Shown: in pieces, positions 1-12,205 of the stretch | Layout: every line of letters starts with the position of its first letter | Position numbering within the stretch: the stretch's first letter is position 1 | Source: Adiantum capillus-veneris | Lineage: Eukaryota; Streptophyta; Polypodiopsida; Polypodiales; Pteridaceae | Length of the DNA stretch: 64,000 nt | NCBI GenBank assembly: GCA_014529385.2 | Contig: CM043955.1 | Location: forward strand, 141,578,640-141,642,639 | Direction: 5' to 3' | The notes under the pieces: generated by a model | Seen by the model: the letters and a program-made list of their open reading frames with translations, nothing else | Database searches by the model: none | Told to the model about the DNA's origin: nothing | Made by a program: the position numbers and the translations under genes

Positions 1-340
1 AAGCTTACAATATCTTTGTTATGTTCCATTTTCAATTTGTATAGATCTTTCTTTAAGCTCACTTTTCTCTTCTTTTTTCTAGCTCCAAAGTTGTTTTCTA
101 GTGCTTCCCGTGAAGCTGATGAGGTATCACAATCATCAATAAAGTGTACATAATTGTCACGTTGTGCAGTGATTATGATTCCTAATGCCTACTCGTCCTT
201 GGCTTGATTTTGTGCACTCATAGCTCGTGTCAATACTTGTGCACCAGTCTGTAGTAGATTTTGGATTAGTGAGTGTTGGATTGAGTACTCCCCACAACTG
301 CTTTTTCATTAAGTAGTCTTTCAACTTGGATTTTGCCAAG
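1..340 (-). pseudogene. Copia Gag (UBN2-type) relic, copy A
   Basis: Read on the minus strand this is the same Gag segment as 7064-7430, with traces of the UBN2-like pattern (a run like TSSASWEALENNFGARKRK). It is interrupted by stops and cut by the window edge. It is followed in the minus direction by sequence outside the window. Family assignment rests on the better copy at 6510-7430, which also has a CCHC zinc knuckle. Non-functional remnant. Confidence 0.6.
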
Positions 341-530
341 TATGAAAGCCCTCCCCATTAAATTTCCCAATACCCTTCTATTCCATTGTGCTGATAGAGG
401 GGTCTTAGCTTAGGAGACTCTCCTAGCCAGTGTCTACCTCTTTACACAAGCACACATACCCCTTAGGAGATGATATAAAATTTATTTGCAAGTTATTGTG
501 CTTAACTGCAAGATTTTGGAGTTTTTAATG

Positions 531-638
<108 letters not shown>

Positions 639-1714
639 CCTTTCGTGAAGCTCCTCCTCATAGGAGTGTAGATCCTATTCACAAAGAGGTATTGCCCTTT
701 GATTTATATGCTTGTTGACGGTCGACGTGGTGCTTTGAGCCTTGCTTGGTGCTATTCTTTTTCTCGTGGGACTGCACCCTTGAAAAAGTGAGAACCCTGT
801 AGGTGGGTTTGCGAGAAGAGCCCCTTAGAAGGGGTTTGTAGGCTTTGTAGAGCCGCAAGAATCGGCCCTTACTAAGGGTAAGTGGGCAAGGCGGTCAAGT
901 CCAGAGCACGTGAGTGTTCTCTTGTGGAGCCGAAAAAAATACAAAGGGGGTTTTATGCCGTCATCACATGTGCCCAATGGCAACTGGCATGCATGGGTGG
1001 GGATGACCTCTAGAGAACCTGTCAGGGGCCTCTTAGGTAGATTTGACCATGGTGCTCAAGCCATCCACGATGCCTTCACAAAATCCGGAGAAGGGTTTGA
1101 CCCCTCACCTCGTGGTGACAGAAGACCTTATTCTTGGTGGGGAAACCACTTGCCTCCACGAGTTTTGTTGTGGTGGGTTTCCACAACATAAAGCTGTAGC
1201 CTTTATTTGGCACGATGCACACATTAAAAAAACTTTGTACACACCTTTATTTGGAAAGGATGGATTAATGGCTAATGATATCCAAACTCAGAGATTAAGT
1301 AGGCTACCGTATGCTCAAAACATAGAGATTTCAAACACCCATTGGAAGGATAAGTTCTTGAGAAAACTTTGCACTTGGAAGTTCTATGAAAAAATGTCAG
1401 GAAGTGTTTTGCACACATATAAATTGCACTAGCCAATGGTGGCTCCAATGTGAGAAATTTTGCAATGAAGTAGGTTGAAAAAAAGCATAAAAATTTGAAC
1501 AATTGCACACACAACCAAAGCTAAATGTGAGATCCCCTTCACCTAATTTCCAAAGGGTAGTGGTACATGCTCTTGCCCAAACAATGATTAGGAATTGGGA
1601 TTATTGAGCTAATGCAAATAAAGATTGGAGAGGGCTAATTAAAAAAATGCTTATCACTAACACACAAAGACATAACAACAATCCTAGCTAGCACACTGTG
1701 GCTCTGTTACCACT

Positions 1715-2040
1715 TGATGGAAATGGGATCGTGCTAGCTATGGTGGATGAAAGAGAATCATTGTGTACACAAGTGAGTGTGTGTTGGCTAGGTTATCACT
1801 CAAGAAAATTAGGTTCCAAGATCAATTAACTTGGACTCATAAACATGATCTTGCATTTTCTAAGCCATCACAAGCTCACCATAAACAAGGGAGATATAAT
1901 GGAAAATAGACTTGGTTTATTCATTCATGAAATGAGCTTTAAGTAGCTCTACAGCCTTGCACTGTTGCATGTGGGATAATTCCATGTTTCTTATCCTTGA
2001 CTCATACTCTTGTACTCTAGGACAAAGCTCACACTTTATA
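1715..2040 (-). repeat. LTR of decayed copia element, copy A
   Basis: About 325 bp beginning TGATGG, matching 8764-9086 and 6046-6375. Just outside its left end is a degenerate reverse complement of the initiator tRNA-Met primer site (gctctgttacca), which marks this as the 5' LTR of a minus-strand element. The right end is placed where the three copies diverge, so it is approximate. Confidence 0.65.
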
Positions 2041-2143
2041 GGTTGTTGGGGATGGAGGATGTAATGCAAGAGCATATCAAGGATATAAAGTATGGATAGT
2101 CTCTAGTGTTATTCTTGTGAACAAGGTAGGAGACTATTGTGAG

Positions 2144-2391
2144 CTCGGGCGGTTCACTATGTGTAAACCTACCATATCACGTGCATTCAAGACATGTTTG
2201 TAAAACCTCTTATCTGTGAATTTTGTTATGAATATAATGTACCCTTTTCTTTTAAAATCTATAAGTTTTTTTTCAAATTTGAAAAAATATTGTCCTTATG
2301 TATATATATTTTTGTAAGTTTCAAGAACTTTAAATACCCTTCTGTTGAACTCACGTGATAAGTTACATTTTCATTAGGTGACCTCCCCAGG
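2144..2391. mobile_element. MITE-like insertion with 8-bp target duplication
   Basis: The 248-bp block is flanked by ATTGTGAG at 2136-2143 and 2392-2399. The paralogous segment has a single ATTGTGAG at 9185-9192 and nothing else, a clean empty site. The ends are imperfect inverted repeats over about 45 bp: left CTCGGGCGGTTCAC versus right, reverse-complemented, CCTGGGGAGGTCACC, and both arms include ATCACGTG followed by a TTCAA-like stretch. No coding capacity. An 8-bp duplication is the hAT superfamily length, but the termini do not begin with the usual CAG/TAG, so the superfamily is open. Deletion between short direct repeats in copy B is the alternative. Confidence 0.65.
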
Positions 2392-2539
2392 ATTGTGAGG
2401 GTGAAGAGGGCAACACAACCTTGCCTATAGAGTAGTCAAATCTCTTGTAATACTTGAGAGTGGGGCTTGTATAATTATTGCCACAATAATTTTAGAAATC
2501 TTGAATTAAACTTGCTATAAGGAAAACGTGAATGAAACT

Positions 2540-2860
2540 AAAATTGTAGATGGACATGTAGAAAGACCGATAGGATCGCTAGAAGAAATTATGGTCAATT
2601 CTTGTGGCATTGACTATGAACATACTTTTGCAATTGTGGATTTTGGAAATAAATCCAAATATGGTATCATATTGGGAAGATCATTTATGTGATTCTCAAA
2701 TGATTAAAAACTAAGGATATAATTATATATATACCTTGCACTAATGGATCAATAACAAGGATCAACCTAAAATATCATCCTTTGAAAGATGTATGAAAAG
2801 CTCATGTTTCCAAATTTGACTCGATATCTCTAGTAGATATGAAGTTACTATCATGTTTGA
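2540..2860 (+). pseudogene. Retropepsin-like gypsy relic, copy A
   Basis: The plus strand reads through a retroviral-type aspartic protease C-terminal half: a PIGSLEEI-like strand, a central FAIVDFGN, and the flap/dimer motif IILGRSFM. A stop follows, then GSITRINLKYHPLKDV in the same decayed frame. IILGR is characteristic of Ty3/gypsy proteases. The same relic is in copy B at 9335-9650, so it predates the duplication. The minus-strand frame over this stretch (137 codons) is probably a shadow. Confidence 0.5.
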
Positions 2861-3379
2861 ATAGAAAACCACAATTTTAGATCTGTGGGGCTTTATAACA
2901 TGGTAAGTCACTAGGAAGAGAATGTGGTGTAGGAGGGCCTCTTTATTTTCCATGAGCTTATGGAGGTGATTAACATTTTGATGAATAGGTGTACGCCATG
3001 TGTGCAAGAATGGTGGGTGTGTAAGAGATGTGTAAGAGTGGTCAAACAATACACTTTTCCCTCCAAAAAGAAGGTGGATAATTTTATGATTTTTGGTCTT
3101 CCATAACTCCCACATATGATCTCCTATTTGAGCGGAGATCATAGATCTACAACCTATGCGTTGAGCTTGTTCCATAGATATTCTAGATGATATGGTTTTA
3201 TCCCCGCTAGGGAAATTTGAATTTAAATATACTAGCCGTTTTACGTGTTTGAATTCAAAAGTTATCCTTTGATTACTTTCTTAAAACTAAGCATTTGACT
3301 TTCTTAAATTGCCAAATAAAGAGGCCCTCATAGAGCCCATTCTCTTCCTAATGTTAATAAAATACGATAATATCTTGGA

Positions 3380-3930
3380 TCAAGAGGTAAAGAATGAAGG
3401 ATGTATTCTTAAGCCTTTCCTAGAGCCCTAATTAAGCTGTTTGAATGGACTAAAATCCTTGTAACATTGGATGTGTGTGTTATTGAGTCTACACAAGCTA
3501 AATGCTGTGATGGAAAAGTATATGACATAATGCCTATAATGGAAATGATTATATATGAACTTTTATCACATTTTAGAAAAGACCATGAGTACTCAAATGA
3601 TGAACGAGACATGAATCCATACATTTAAATAGGCTTTTTTGATATTATAAGTTCATTTTTAATGCTTACATTGATGCAAAAAGTTCCTTAAACCTCATTA
3701 GCTTTGAGAGATGCAATGAACTAGGAAAATTGAATGTCAAACCAAAGACAACAATATGTCAAGCCTTTTTTGGAGAAATTACTTGTGTTTCTAGATCACT
3801 AATGCTCGAAGTCAATGTTAATGATTGCATTGTGTTTGGTGGATACGATGGATACGGTGGATACAGGCGTATGCACACCAAACCCTGTAAACACTCACTT
3901 TATTTTTTGAAGAAAGCTATGTAATTCAGC
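3380..3930 (+). other. Unidentified coding-like relic, copy A
   Basis: Two open plus-strand stretches survive, one near 3430-3630 (including ESTQAKCCDGKVYDIMP) and one at 3730-3924. Both are preserved with few changes in copy B (10220-10716). I recognise no family. The first stretch faintly recalls the C-terminal half of hAT transposases, but that is a guess. No intact start or gene structure is visible. Confidence 0.3.
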
Positions 3931-4535
3931 CTATGATGATTTGTAATTATGATGTAATATGACAACACCCTCTCAACCTCTCTGACTCTACACCCTTGTA
4001 AGTGGCCGGATGGTCGTGGGAAAGCCCCCTTAACTTTAAAGTCAAAACCTTTAGTTTGGACTAAAGGGATATCATTAGCTGGAAGATTTGAAAACGTGCA
4101 CTATGGGAGCCTCTTACTGCTACAAATTGTAATCCTTTTCTCTCCTGGACTGCTAGTCAAAAGTCATTTCCGAATAGCACATTGCGTTCCTTGTCTCTTG
4201 CTCTACAATCTATGTGTAATCATTTTCAATTCTGTTGTGGTTCATGACGCTTTGCTTGCGAGCTAAATGCATTGATTTGAAGATTAAAATGGGTGTTTTG
4301 TGATGTTTTGACCATGGATAAGTGTTTTTATGCTTAAGGAGGACCTTTCTCAGTACTTTCTGTTTCAGTTTTTTGCACATTTTATGTGATGAATTGTGAG
4401 AGGGATTAGATATTTGACTTTTGACACCTCAAGCCCCTCAAGCCTAGGCCCAGTTCCCACCACAAGCTTTTCCCTTAAGCACTTCAAGCTTCGGTTGGGT
4501 TCTCACCTCAAGTACAACCCTAGCATCCCAAGAAT

Positions 4536-4650
4536 GTCAAGCACCTCAAGCATCTAAATCATCAAGCACCTCAAGCATCTCAAGCACCTCAATCATCAAG
4601 CACCTCAATCATCAAGCACCTCAATCATCAAGCACCTCAAGCAACTCAAG
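4536..4650. repeat. Minisatellite, 16-bp unit
   Basis: Tandem copies of CAATCATCAAGCACCT, with variants ending in CAAGC, run through this stretch. It is unique to the DNA beyond copy A and absent after copy B. No coding meaning is apparent. Confidence 0.85.
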
Positions 4651-4659
4651 ATTCGGCCG

Positions 4660-5663
4660 AGTTCTAACCGCAAGCTCAGCTCTAGCTTAGCTAAGGTCAA
4701 AGGACTTTTACACGAACTATTGGAGGTCTTCAATGAAGGTAACCCTAAGGTCTTATGCTCCATTGGTTAGCCTTGCTCTTTGATAGACCATCTCATAAGG
4801 GACCACCATGTGGTGCCCTATTACCACATGCAATGGCATGGGTTGGGGGCTTGGGGTATTTGACCTACATCACAGGCCTTTAATGGACACAAAGGAAGAG
4901 AGTGGGAGTCCTCTCAAGCATGGTGGCTATGGCAGATGGTGCCCATGGTGCTGCTGTACAAAGGTGACGGCCTTGTGGGCACATTGCACGGTGGTTTTTT
5001 GGCCATAGGTGATGGTGGCTGAAAGGCGGCACGCCGATGGTGTACAATAGTTGTTGACACCATCAAACGGTAGTTTTGATGTTTGATGACATGGTATGCC
5101 CATCCGGAGGAAGGTTTTCATGTCCAAAGGGCAAAGATTTTATTTGTGGAAAAAAAGGAGCCTCCCCCACTAGCGCTAGTGCTAGTGCTTGGGAGAGGGG
5201 GCCTATCCCACAACTTAGGAGAGTAAGAGAGAAAGAGAGAGAATTCAACATGGCCTATCAAGAGGCAGTTGCCATGCATGAAAATAGGAAAGGACGGACA
5301 CATGTTTTATGCTCCACAAATTGCTAAAAATAAACGGATATCTCCTATAAAACCAATGTTTTGATCATCAATTTTAGGGGACTGTTTTGCATGATGTTTG
5401 TAGGGAAGCCAAGGAGAGGGAGCGTGTATTTTGAGTGGGGTTTTTAAAGAGGTGTGTGCCTATGAGGCCTTATGGGTGTGTTCTTCTTGCCGAGATGGCC
5501 TTTGAGTGGGCTCATGCTAGTGTAAAGACATTTTTAAATCAAGTGGAGCAGTGCATTTCCCAATAGTCTATCTCTCTCTCCCACCACCTTTCTCTTCTAT
5601 TGCTGCTCTTTTTGTGTGTTGGTGTCGACGGATGTGTGTGATTGTGGATATTTCTTTGGTGCA

Positions 5664-5704
<41 letters not shown>

Positions 5705-6045
5705 TGTTTGTGTTGGTGTCTCGTGTAGTAGAAGCTGTGCAGATAGTGTGTGGGTGTTGATTCCCAAAGTGTGTGTGGTCTTGGTGAGAAAACTTGTGCA
5801 TCAATTTGTGTGCAAATGGTAGTTTACTGGTGCAAGTGTGCTATTTGAAGGTGTTCTCAAGAGGATAGGGGTGTTGTGAATACCCTAGGCTATAGAGAGG
5901 CATTTTTGTGTGCATTGGATGTGTTTTTCATTCCCCCTTTCTAATGTGGGATGACAAGTTTCAAATGTCATTTTGGGTAAATGGTAAGTATGGTGGTGGG
6001 AAAGTGTGTGTCAAGCTTGAAAACCACCTCGAGTTTGTTTGGGGA
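4660..6045. other. Non-coding spacer between the duplicated blocks
   Basis: No convincing gene. The frames at 4808-5008 and 5076-5327 lack recognisable motifs. A short CTAGCGCTAGTGCTAGTGC stutter lies near 5170, and a (CA)n tract is listed separately. The right edge is the LTR at 6046. Confidence 0.6.
5661..5697. repeat. (CA)n microsatellite
   Basis: A 37-bp CA tract with one CC interruption. The open frames across it, with His-Thr or Val-Cys repeats, are artefacts. Confidence 0.9.
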
Positions 6046-6375
6046 TGATGGGAATGTGATCATGCTAGCTATGGTGGATGAAAGAGAAACATTGAGCTCA
6101 CAAGTGAGTGTGTGTTGGCTAGGTTATCACTCAAGCGTATTAGGTTTTAAGATCAATTAACTTGGACTCATAAACAGGATCTTGAATATTTGCTAAGCCA
6201 TCACAAGCTCACCATAAACAAGGGAGTTGTAATGCAAAATAGGCTTGGTTTATTCATTCATGAAATGAGCTTTAAGTAGCTCTACAGCCTTGCACCATTG
6301 AATGCGGCATAATTCCACCTTTCTTCTCCTTTACTCATATTCTTGTACTCTAGGACAAAGCTTACTCTTTAGAAT
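6046..6375 (-). repeat. 3' LTR of decayed copia element
   Basis: Starts TGATGGGAATG and matches the LTRs at 8764 and 1715, with many substitutions. The adjoining purine run on the minus strand (AAGGAGAGGATTC) is a possible polypurine tract. Confidence 0.6.
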
Positions 6376-6509
6376 CCTCTCCTTCAAGTTTGGACTAGGA
6401 AGAAACTGAAGAAACTGACAACTCCGGCACACTCCAATCCAAGAGCAAAAAGGAACATCTCCAATCTAGGAGACAATCCGCAAGCCAGAAGACAAATTAT
6501 CTCTAATCC

Positions 6510-7430
6510 AAGGAATACTCAATACCTCCCCTTGAACAAATGTATAAAATCGAGACCAAGCTAGTCCAATCTATCTCCAAACAAATACAACTGAAGGTGA
6601 AATTCCAAAACAAAAGATAGAGAATGTCATCATAGAGTAGAAGGCTACTGCCGCCTTCTTTTTCATCTTCACTTGTGTCTTGTTTTGCCAAATAGAGTTT
6701 GGGACTTGGATTTTTTTTGGTGTTGCCTTTGCCCCTTTTAAAACACTTGAAAGGAACGTGACTCTTCTTTCCGCAAATGCTGCAAGTATTTGATGCTAGA
6801 CAGTCCTTTGATATGTGCCCAACTTTGCCACACTTGAAATATGTTTTGCTACTAGAGATAACTGCAAAAACTCCTCCTCTTGAAGTAGCATTCCTCCCTT
6901 GCTTCTTCTCCTTGGAAATTAAAGAGTTGATTACATCTTGGAAATCTGGTGTTGGATCCTTCTCCTCAATGATGGTCAATATTTGGTCAAAGCTAGGTGG
7001 CAAGGCTGCTAGAAGAACTGTGATTTTTTCCTCCTCTCGTATTACATTGTCTGGCAATTGACCAAGCTTGCAATATCTTTGTTATGTTCCATTTTCAATT
7101 TGTATAGATCTTTCTTTAAGATCACTTTTCTCTTCCTTTTTCTAGCTCCAAAGTTGTTTTCTAGTGCTTCCCATGAAGCTGATGAGGTATCACAATCACC
7201 AATAAAGTGTACATAATTGTCGTGTTGTGCAGTGATTATGATTCCTAATGCCTACTCGTCCTTGGCTTGATTTTGTGTACTCATAGCTCGTGTCAATACT
7301 TGTGCACAAGTCTGTAGTAGATTTTGGATTAGTGTTGGATTGGGTACTCCCCACAACTGATTTTTCATTAAGTGGCCTTTCAACTTGGTTTTTGCCAAGT
7401 ATGAAAGCCCTTTCCATTAAATTTCCCAAT
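6510..7430 (-). pseudogene. Copia Gag with UBN2 domain and CCHC knuckle
   Basis: Capsid/nucleocapsid protein of a copia element, which would package element RNA. The minus strand shows the UBN2-like region (TSSASWEALENNFGARKRK, VLLAALPPSFDQILTIIEE) and then a perfect CX2CX4HX4C knuckle (CGKVGHISKDC), followed by a basic, Lys-rich stretch. A stop splits the domain near 7085, and the frame ends without joining a protease. The longest open part is 7057-6503 (184 codons). Non-functional. Confidence 0.75.
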
Positions 7431-7585
7431 ACCCTTCTATTCCATTGTGCTAATAGAGGGGTCTTAGCTTAGGAGACTCTCCTAGCCAGTGTCTACCTCT
7501 TTACACAAGCACAAATACCCCTTAGGAGCTGGTATAAAATTTATTTGCAAGTTATTGTGCTTAACTGCAAGATTTTGGAGTTTTT

Positions 7586-7695
<110 letters not shown>

Positions 7696-8749
7696 CCTTT
7701 CGTGGAGCTCCTCCTCACAGGAGTGAAGATCCTATTCACAAAGAGGTATTGCCCTTTGATTTATATTCTTGTTCACGGTTGAGGTGGTTCTTTGAGCCTT
7801 GCTTGGTGCTAGTCTTTTTCTCGTGGGACTGAACCCTTGAAAAAGTGAGAAGCCTGTAGGTGGGTTTGCGAGAAGAGCCCCTTAGTAGGGGTTTTTAGGC
7901 TTTGTAGAGCCGCAAGAATTGTCCCTTACTAAGGGTAAGTGGGCAAGGCGATCAAGTCCAGAGCACATGAGTGTTCTCTTGTGGAGCCGAAAAAACTACA
8001 AAGGGGGTTTTATGCCGTCATCACATGTGCCCAATGGCAACTGGCATGCATGGGCGGGGATGATCTCTAGCGAACTTGTCAGGGGCCTCTTAGTTAGATT
8101 TGACCATGGTGCTCAAGTCCGTCCACGATACCTTCACAAAATCCGGAGAAGCGTTTGACCCCCTCACCTTGTGGTGACAAAAGACCTTATTCTTGGTGGG
8201 GAAACCACTTGCCTCCACGAGTTTTGTTGTGGTGGGTTTCCACAACATAAATCTATAGCCTTTATTTGGCACGATGCACACACAAAAATAAACTTTGTAC
8301 ACACCTTTATTTGGAAAGGATGGATTAAGGGCTAATGATATCCAAACTTAGAGACTAAGTAGGGTACCGTATGCTTAAAACATAGAGCTTTTAAACACCC
8401 AATTGAAGGATAAGTTCTTGAGAAAACTTTGCACTTGGAAGTTCTATGAAGAAATGTCAGGAAGTGTTTTGCACACACATAAATTGCACTAGCCAATGGT
8501 GGCTCCAATGTGAGAAATTTTGCAATGAAGTAGGTTGAAAACAAGCATAAAAAATTGAACAATTGCACACACAGCCAATGCTAAATGTGAGATCCGCTTC
8601 ACCTAATTGCCAAAGGGTAGTGGTACATGCTCTTGCCTAAACAACGATTAGGGATTGGGATTATTGAGCTAATGCAAATAAAGATTTGAGAGTGCTAATA
8701 TAAAAAAATGCTTATCACTAACACATAGAGGCATAACAACAACACTGTG

Positions 8750-8761
8750 GCTCTGATACCA
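8750..8761 (-). promoter_or_regulatory. Primer binding site, initiator tRNA-Met
   Basis: The minus strand reads TGGTATCAGAGC, the standard plant LTR-retrotransposon primer site, two bases inside the 5' LTR end at 8764. Confidence 0.8.
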
Positions 8762-8763
8762 CT

Positions 8764-9086
8764 TGATGGGAATGGGATCGTGCTAGCTATGGTGGATGAA
8801 AGAGAATCATTGTGCACACAAGTGAGTGTGTGTTGGCTAGGTTATCACTCAAGCCAATTAGGTTCCAAGATCAATTAACTTGGACTCATAAACATGATCT
8901 TGCATTTTCTAAGCCATCACAAGCTCACCATAAACAAGGGAGATGTAATGAAAAATAGACTTGGTTTATTCATTCATGAAATGAGCTTTAAGTAGCTCTA
9001 CAGCCTTGCACCATTGCATGTGGGATAATTCCATGTTTCTTATCCTTGACTCATACTCTTGTACTCTAGGACAAAGCTCACACTTT
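8764..9086 (-). repeat. 5' LTR of decayed copia element
   Basis: Begins TGATGGGAATGGGATCG next to the primer site. The right limit is approximate, placed at loss of similarity to the LTR at 6046-6375. Confidence 0.65.
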
Positions 9087-9334
9087 ATAGGTTCTTGGGG
9101 ATGGAGGATGTAATGCAAGAGCGTATCAAGGATATAAAGCAAGGATAGTCTCTAGTGTTATTCTTGTGAACAAGGCAGGAGACTATTGTGAGGGTGAAGA
9201 GGGCAACACAACCTTGCCTGTAGAGTAGTCAAATCTCTTGTAATACTTGAGAGTGGGGCTTGTATAATTATTGCCACAATAATTTTAGAAATATTGCATT
9301 AAACTTGCTATAAGAAAAACGTGAATGAAACTAA

Positions 9335-9650
9335 AAATTGTAGATGGACATGTAGAAAGACCGATAGGATTGCTAGAAGAAATTATGATCAATTCTTGTG
9401 GCATTGACTATGAACATACTTTTGCAATTGTGGATTTTGGAAATAAATCCAAATATGGTATCATATTGGGAAGATCATTTATGTGATTCTCAAATAATTA
9501 AAAACTAAGGATATAATTATATATATACCTTGCACTAATGGATCAATAACAAGGATCAACCTAAAATATCATCCTTTGAAGGATGTATGAAAAGCTCATG
9601 TTTCCAAATTTGACTCGATATCTCTAGTAGATATGAAGTTACTATCATGT
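9335..9650 (+). pseudogene. Retropepsin-like gypsy relic, copy B
   Basis: Same as 2540-2860, with PIGLLEEIM, FAIVDFGN and IILGRSFM then a stop. Only a few substitutions separate the copies. Confidence 0.5.
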
Positions 9651-10199
9651 TTGAATGGAAAACCACAATTTTAGATCTGTGGGGCTTCATAACATGGTAA
9701 CTCACTAGGAAGAGAATGGGGTGTAGGAGGGCCTCTTTATTGTCCATGAGCTTATGGAAGTGATTAACATTTCGATGAATAGGTGTACGCCATGTGTGCA
9801 AGAATGGTGGGTGTGTAAGAGATGTGTAAGAGTGGTCAAACGATACAGTTTTCTCTCCAAAAAGGAGGTGGACAATTTTATGATTTTCGGTCTTCCATAA
9901 CTCCCACATATCATCTCCTATTTGAGCGGAAATCATAGATCTACAACCTATGTGTCAAGGTTGTTCCATAGATATTCTAGATGATATGGTTTTATGCGGT
10001 AGGGAAATTTGAATTTAAATAAACTAGTTGTTTTACCTGTTTGAATTCCAAAGTTATCCTTTTATTACTTTTTTAAAACTAAGTGTTTGACTTCCTTAAA
10101 TTGCCAAATAAAGAGGCCCTCATAGACCCCATTCTCTTCCTAATGTTAATAAAATACAATAATATCTTGTATCAATAGGTAAAGAATGAAGGATATATT

Positions 10200-10720
10200 C
10201 TTAAGCCTTTCCTAGAGCCCTAATTAAGCTACTTGAATGGACTAAAATCCTTGTAACATTGGATGTGTGTGTTATTGAGTCTACACAAGCTAAATCTTGT
10301 GATGGAAAAGTATATGACATAATGCCTATAATGGCAATGATTATATATGAACTTTCATCACATTTAAGAAAAGACCATGAATACTCAAATGATGAACGGG
10401 ACATGAATCCATACATTTAAATAGGTTTTTTGGATATTATAATTTCATTTTTAATGCTTACATTGATGCAAAAAGTTCCTTAAACCTCATTAGCTTTGAG
10501 AGATGCAATGAACTAGGAAAATTGAATGTCAAACCAAAGACAACAATATGTCAAGCCTTTTTTGAAGAAATTACTTGTGTTTCTGGATCACTAATGCTCA
10601 ATGTCAATGTTAATTATTGCATTATGTTTGGTGGATACGATGGATACGGTGGATACAGGCATATGCACACCAAACCCTGTAAACACTCACTTGATTTTTT
10701 GAAGCAAGTTGTGTAATTCA
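10200..10720 (+). other. Unidentified coding-like relic, copy B
   Basis: Counterpart of 3380-3930. The plus-strand stretches remain open with conservative changes (ESTQAKSCDGKVYDIMP). Product unknown. Confidence 0.3.
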
Positions 10721-11180
10721 GCCTATGATGATTTGTAATTATGATGTAATATGACAACACCCTCTCAACCTCTCTGACTCTACACCCTTGTAAGTGGCCG
10801 GATGGTCGTGGGAAAGCTCCCTTAACTTTAAAGTCGAAACCCTTAGTTTGGACTAAAGGGATATCATTAGCTGGAAGATTTGAAAACGTGCACTATGGGA
10901 GCCTCTTACTGCTACAAATGTAATCCTCTTTTCTCCTGGACTACTAATCAGAATTCATTTCCAAATAGCACATTGCATTCCTTGTCTCCTGCTCTACAAT
11001 CTATATGTAATCATTTTCAATTCTGTTGTGGTTCATGACGTTTTGCTTGCGAGCTAAATGCATTGATTTGGAGGTTAAAATGGGTGTTTTTTGATGTTTT
11101 GACCATGGATAAGTGTTTCTATGCTTAAGGAGGACCTTTCTCAGTACTTTTTGTTTCAGTTTTCTGCACATTTTTTGTGA

Positions 11181-11700
11181 TTGTGATTTATGTACCTTCC
11201 CAGATGGTGACAAAACATGGTAGGATTGTGCCCTTAGGTGCTGTGATACCTCTCCTTAAGTTTCATTGCATTCTGAATTCGTTTGGATACCAAAAGAACA
11301 CCAATTCAAGAATTTTGGGAAAAATTCAAGTCCCATTTCTTATAATGGCAATTCCAATTGGATAAATTTTAGCAATATACAAGGGCCAACCATATAGTTT
11401 ATGTGTCAATTTGCCATTATTTTGTAATCCTTACATTATATAGAACTTCACTTTGGTCAAATTTTCCACATGTTTGATTACATCTGGTCACCTAGTACGT
11501 GACCTTTCTCGAAGAGAAAATGATACCAATTTCCTTTGTTTGAAGTCAAAATCGTAGAAAATGGATTCCGTTGCGCTATAGAAAATTGCAAATGAGAAAA
11601 CAATTTCTTGCAAAACTAGTTCTAGGTTGTGAGTCATAAAAGACGTCTATCATCTCAAGTATGAAAATCCTGACAAATCCCCACTTCAGTGATCCCTTAG
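11181..11700. other. Non-coding, nothing recognised
   Basis: Begins where copy B ends. AT-rich, with short frames only and no motif I can name. Confidence 0.5.
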
Positions 11701-11723
11701 TTCTGCACTCAAAATGTGCATGA

Positions 11724-12098
11724 GGCTCGAACTTAAGTTGGAGCCTCCACCTCACTTAGTGGGCATGAGGCTTGAGCTACCTAAGCCACCTCATATCCAT
11801 TTTGAGTGATTTATGTAGTCAAAATGGACATTAGGCTCGAACTTAAGTTCGTGTCTGCACCTCACTTATATACATAGTGTACATGTGGCTTGAGCTACCT
11901 CATATCCATTTTGAGTGCTTTCTGTAATCAGAATGAGCCCGAGGCTCGAACTTAAGTTCGAGCCTCCACCTCACTTGTATACATAGTGGACATGCTGTTT
12001 GAGGTGCCTAAGCCACCTCATACAAGTCTGTTATGGGCACGAGACACCTTGTTCACATGTATATTAATGAGCATGAGGCTCGAACTTAAGTTTGAGCC
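11724..12098. repeat. Tandem ~110-bp repeats with a 22-bp palindrome
   Basis: Four units each contain GGCTCGAACTT followed by its mirror AAGTTCGAGCC. Palindromes start at 11724, 11834, 11943 and 12077. The third is perfect; the others have one or a few mismatches in the right arm. Between them recur 'cctccacctcactt' and 'cctcatatccattttgagtg'. Weaker relatives occur near 13470-13520. No coding potential. Role unknown; a cruciform-forming satellite fragment is possible. Confidence 0.85.
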
Positions 12099-12170
12099 AT
12101 GCTTGGTAATAGGTACAATGCCCAATACAAGACAACCACAAAGCAACAAGTGGAATGAATCAAAATTATC

Positions 12171-12205
12171 TTAGAGAGAGTACAAGAGAGAGAGAGAGAC
12201 AGAGA
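12171..12205. repeat. Short (GA)n-rich tract
   Basis: Interrupted GA repeat (agagagagtacaagagagagagagagacagagagg). No function evident. Confidence 0.6.

Noticed and set aside
2762-3175. 137-codon minus-strand frame conserved between the two duplicate copies
   Set aside because: The plus strand of the same DNA reads a retropepsin and further gypsy-like sequence, so the minus frame is more likely a shadow, and its conservation follows from the duplication.
4536-4650. CRISPR-like array
   Set aside because: The repeats are directly tandem with no unique spacers; it is a minisatellite in plant DNA.
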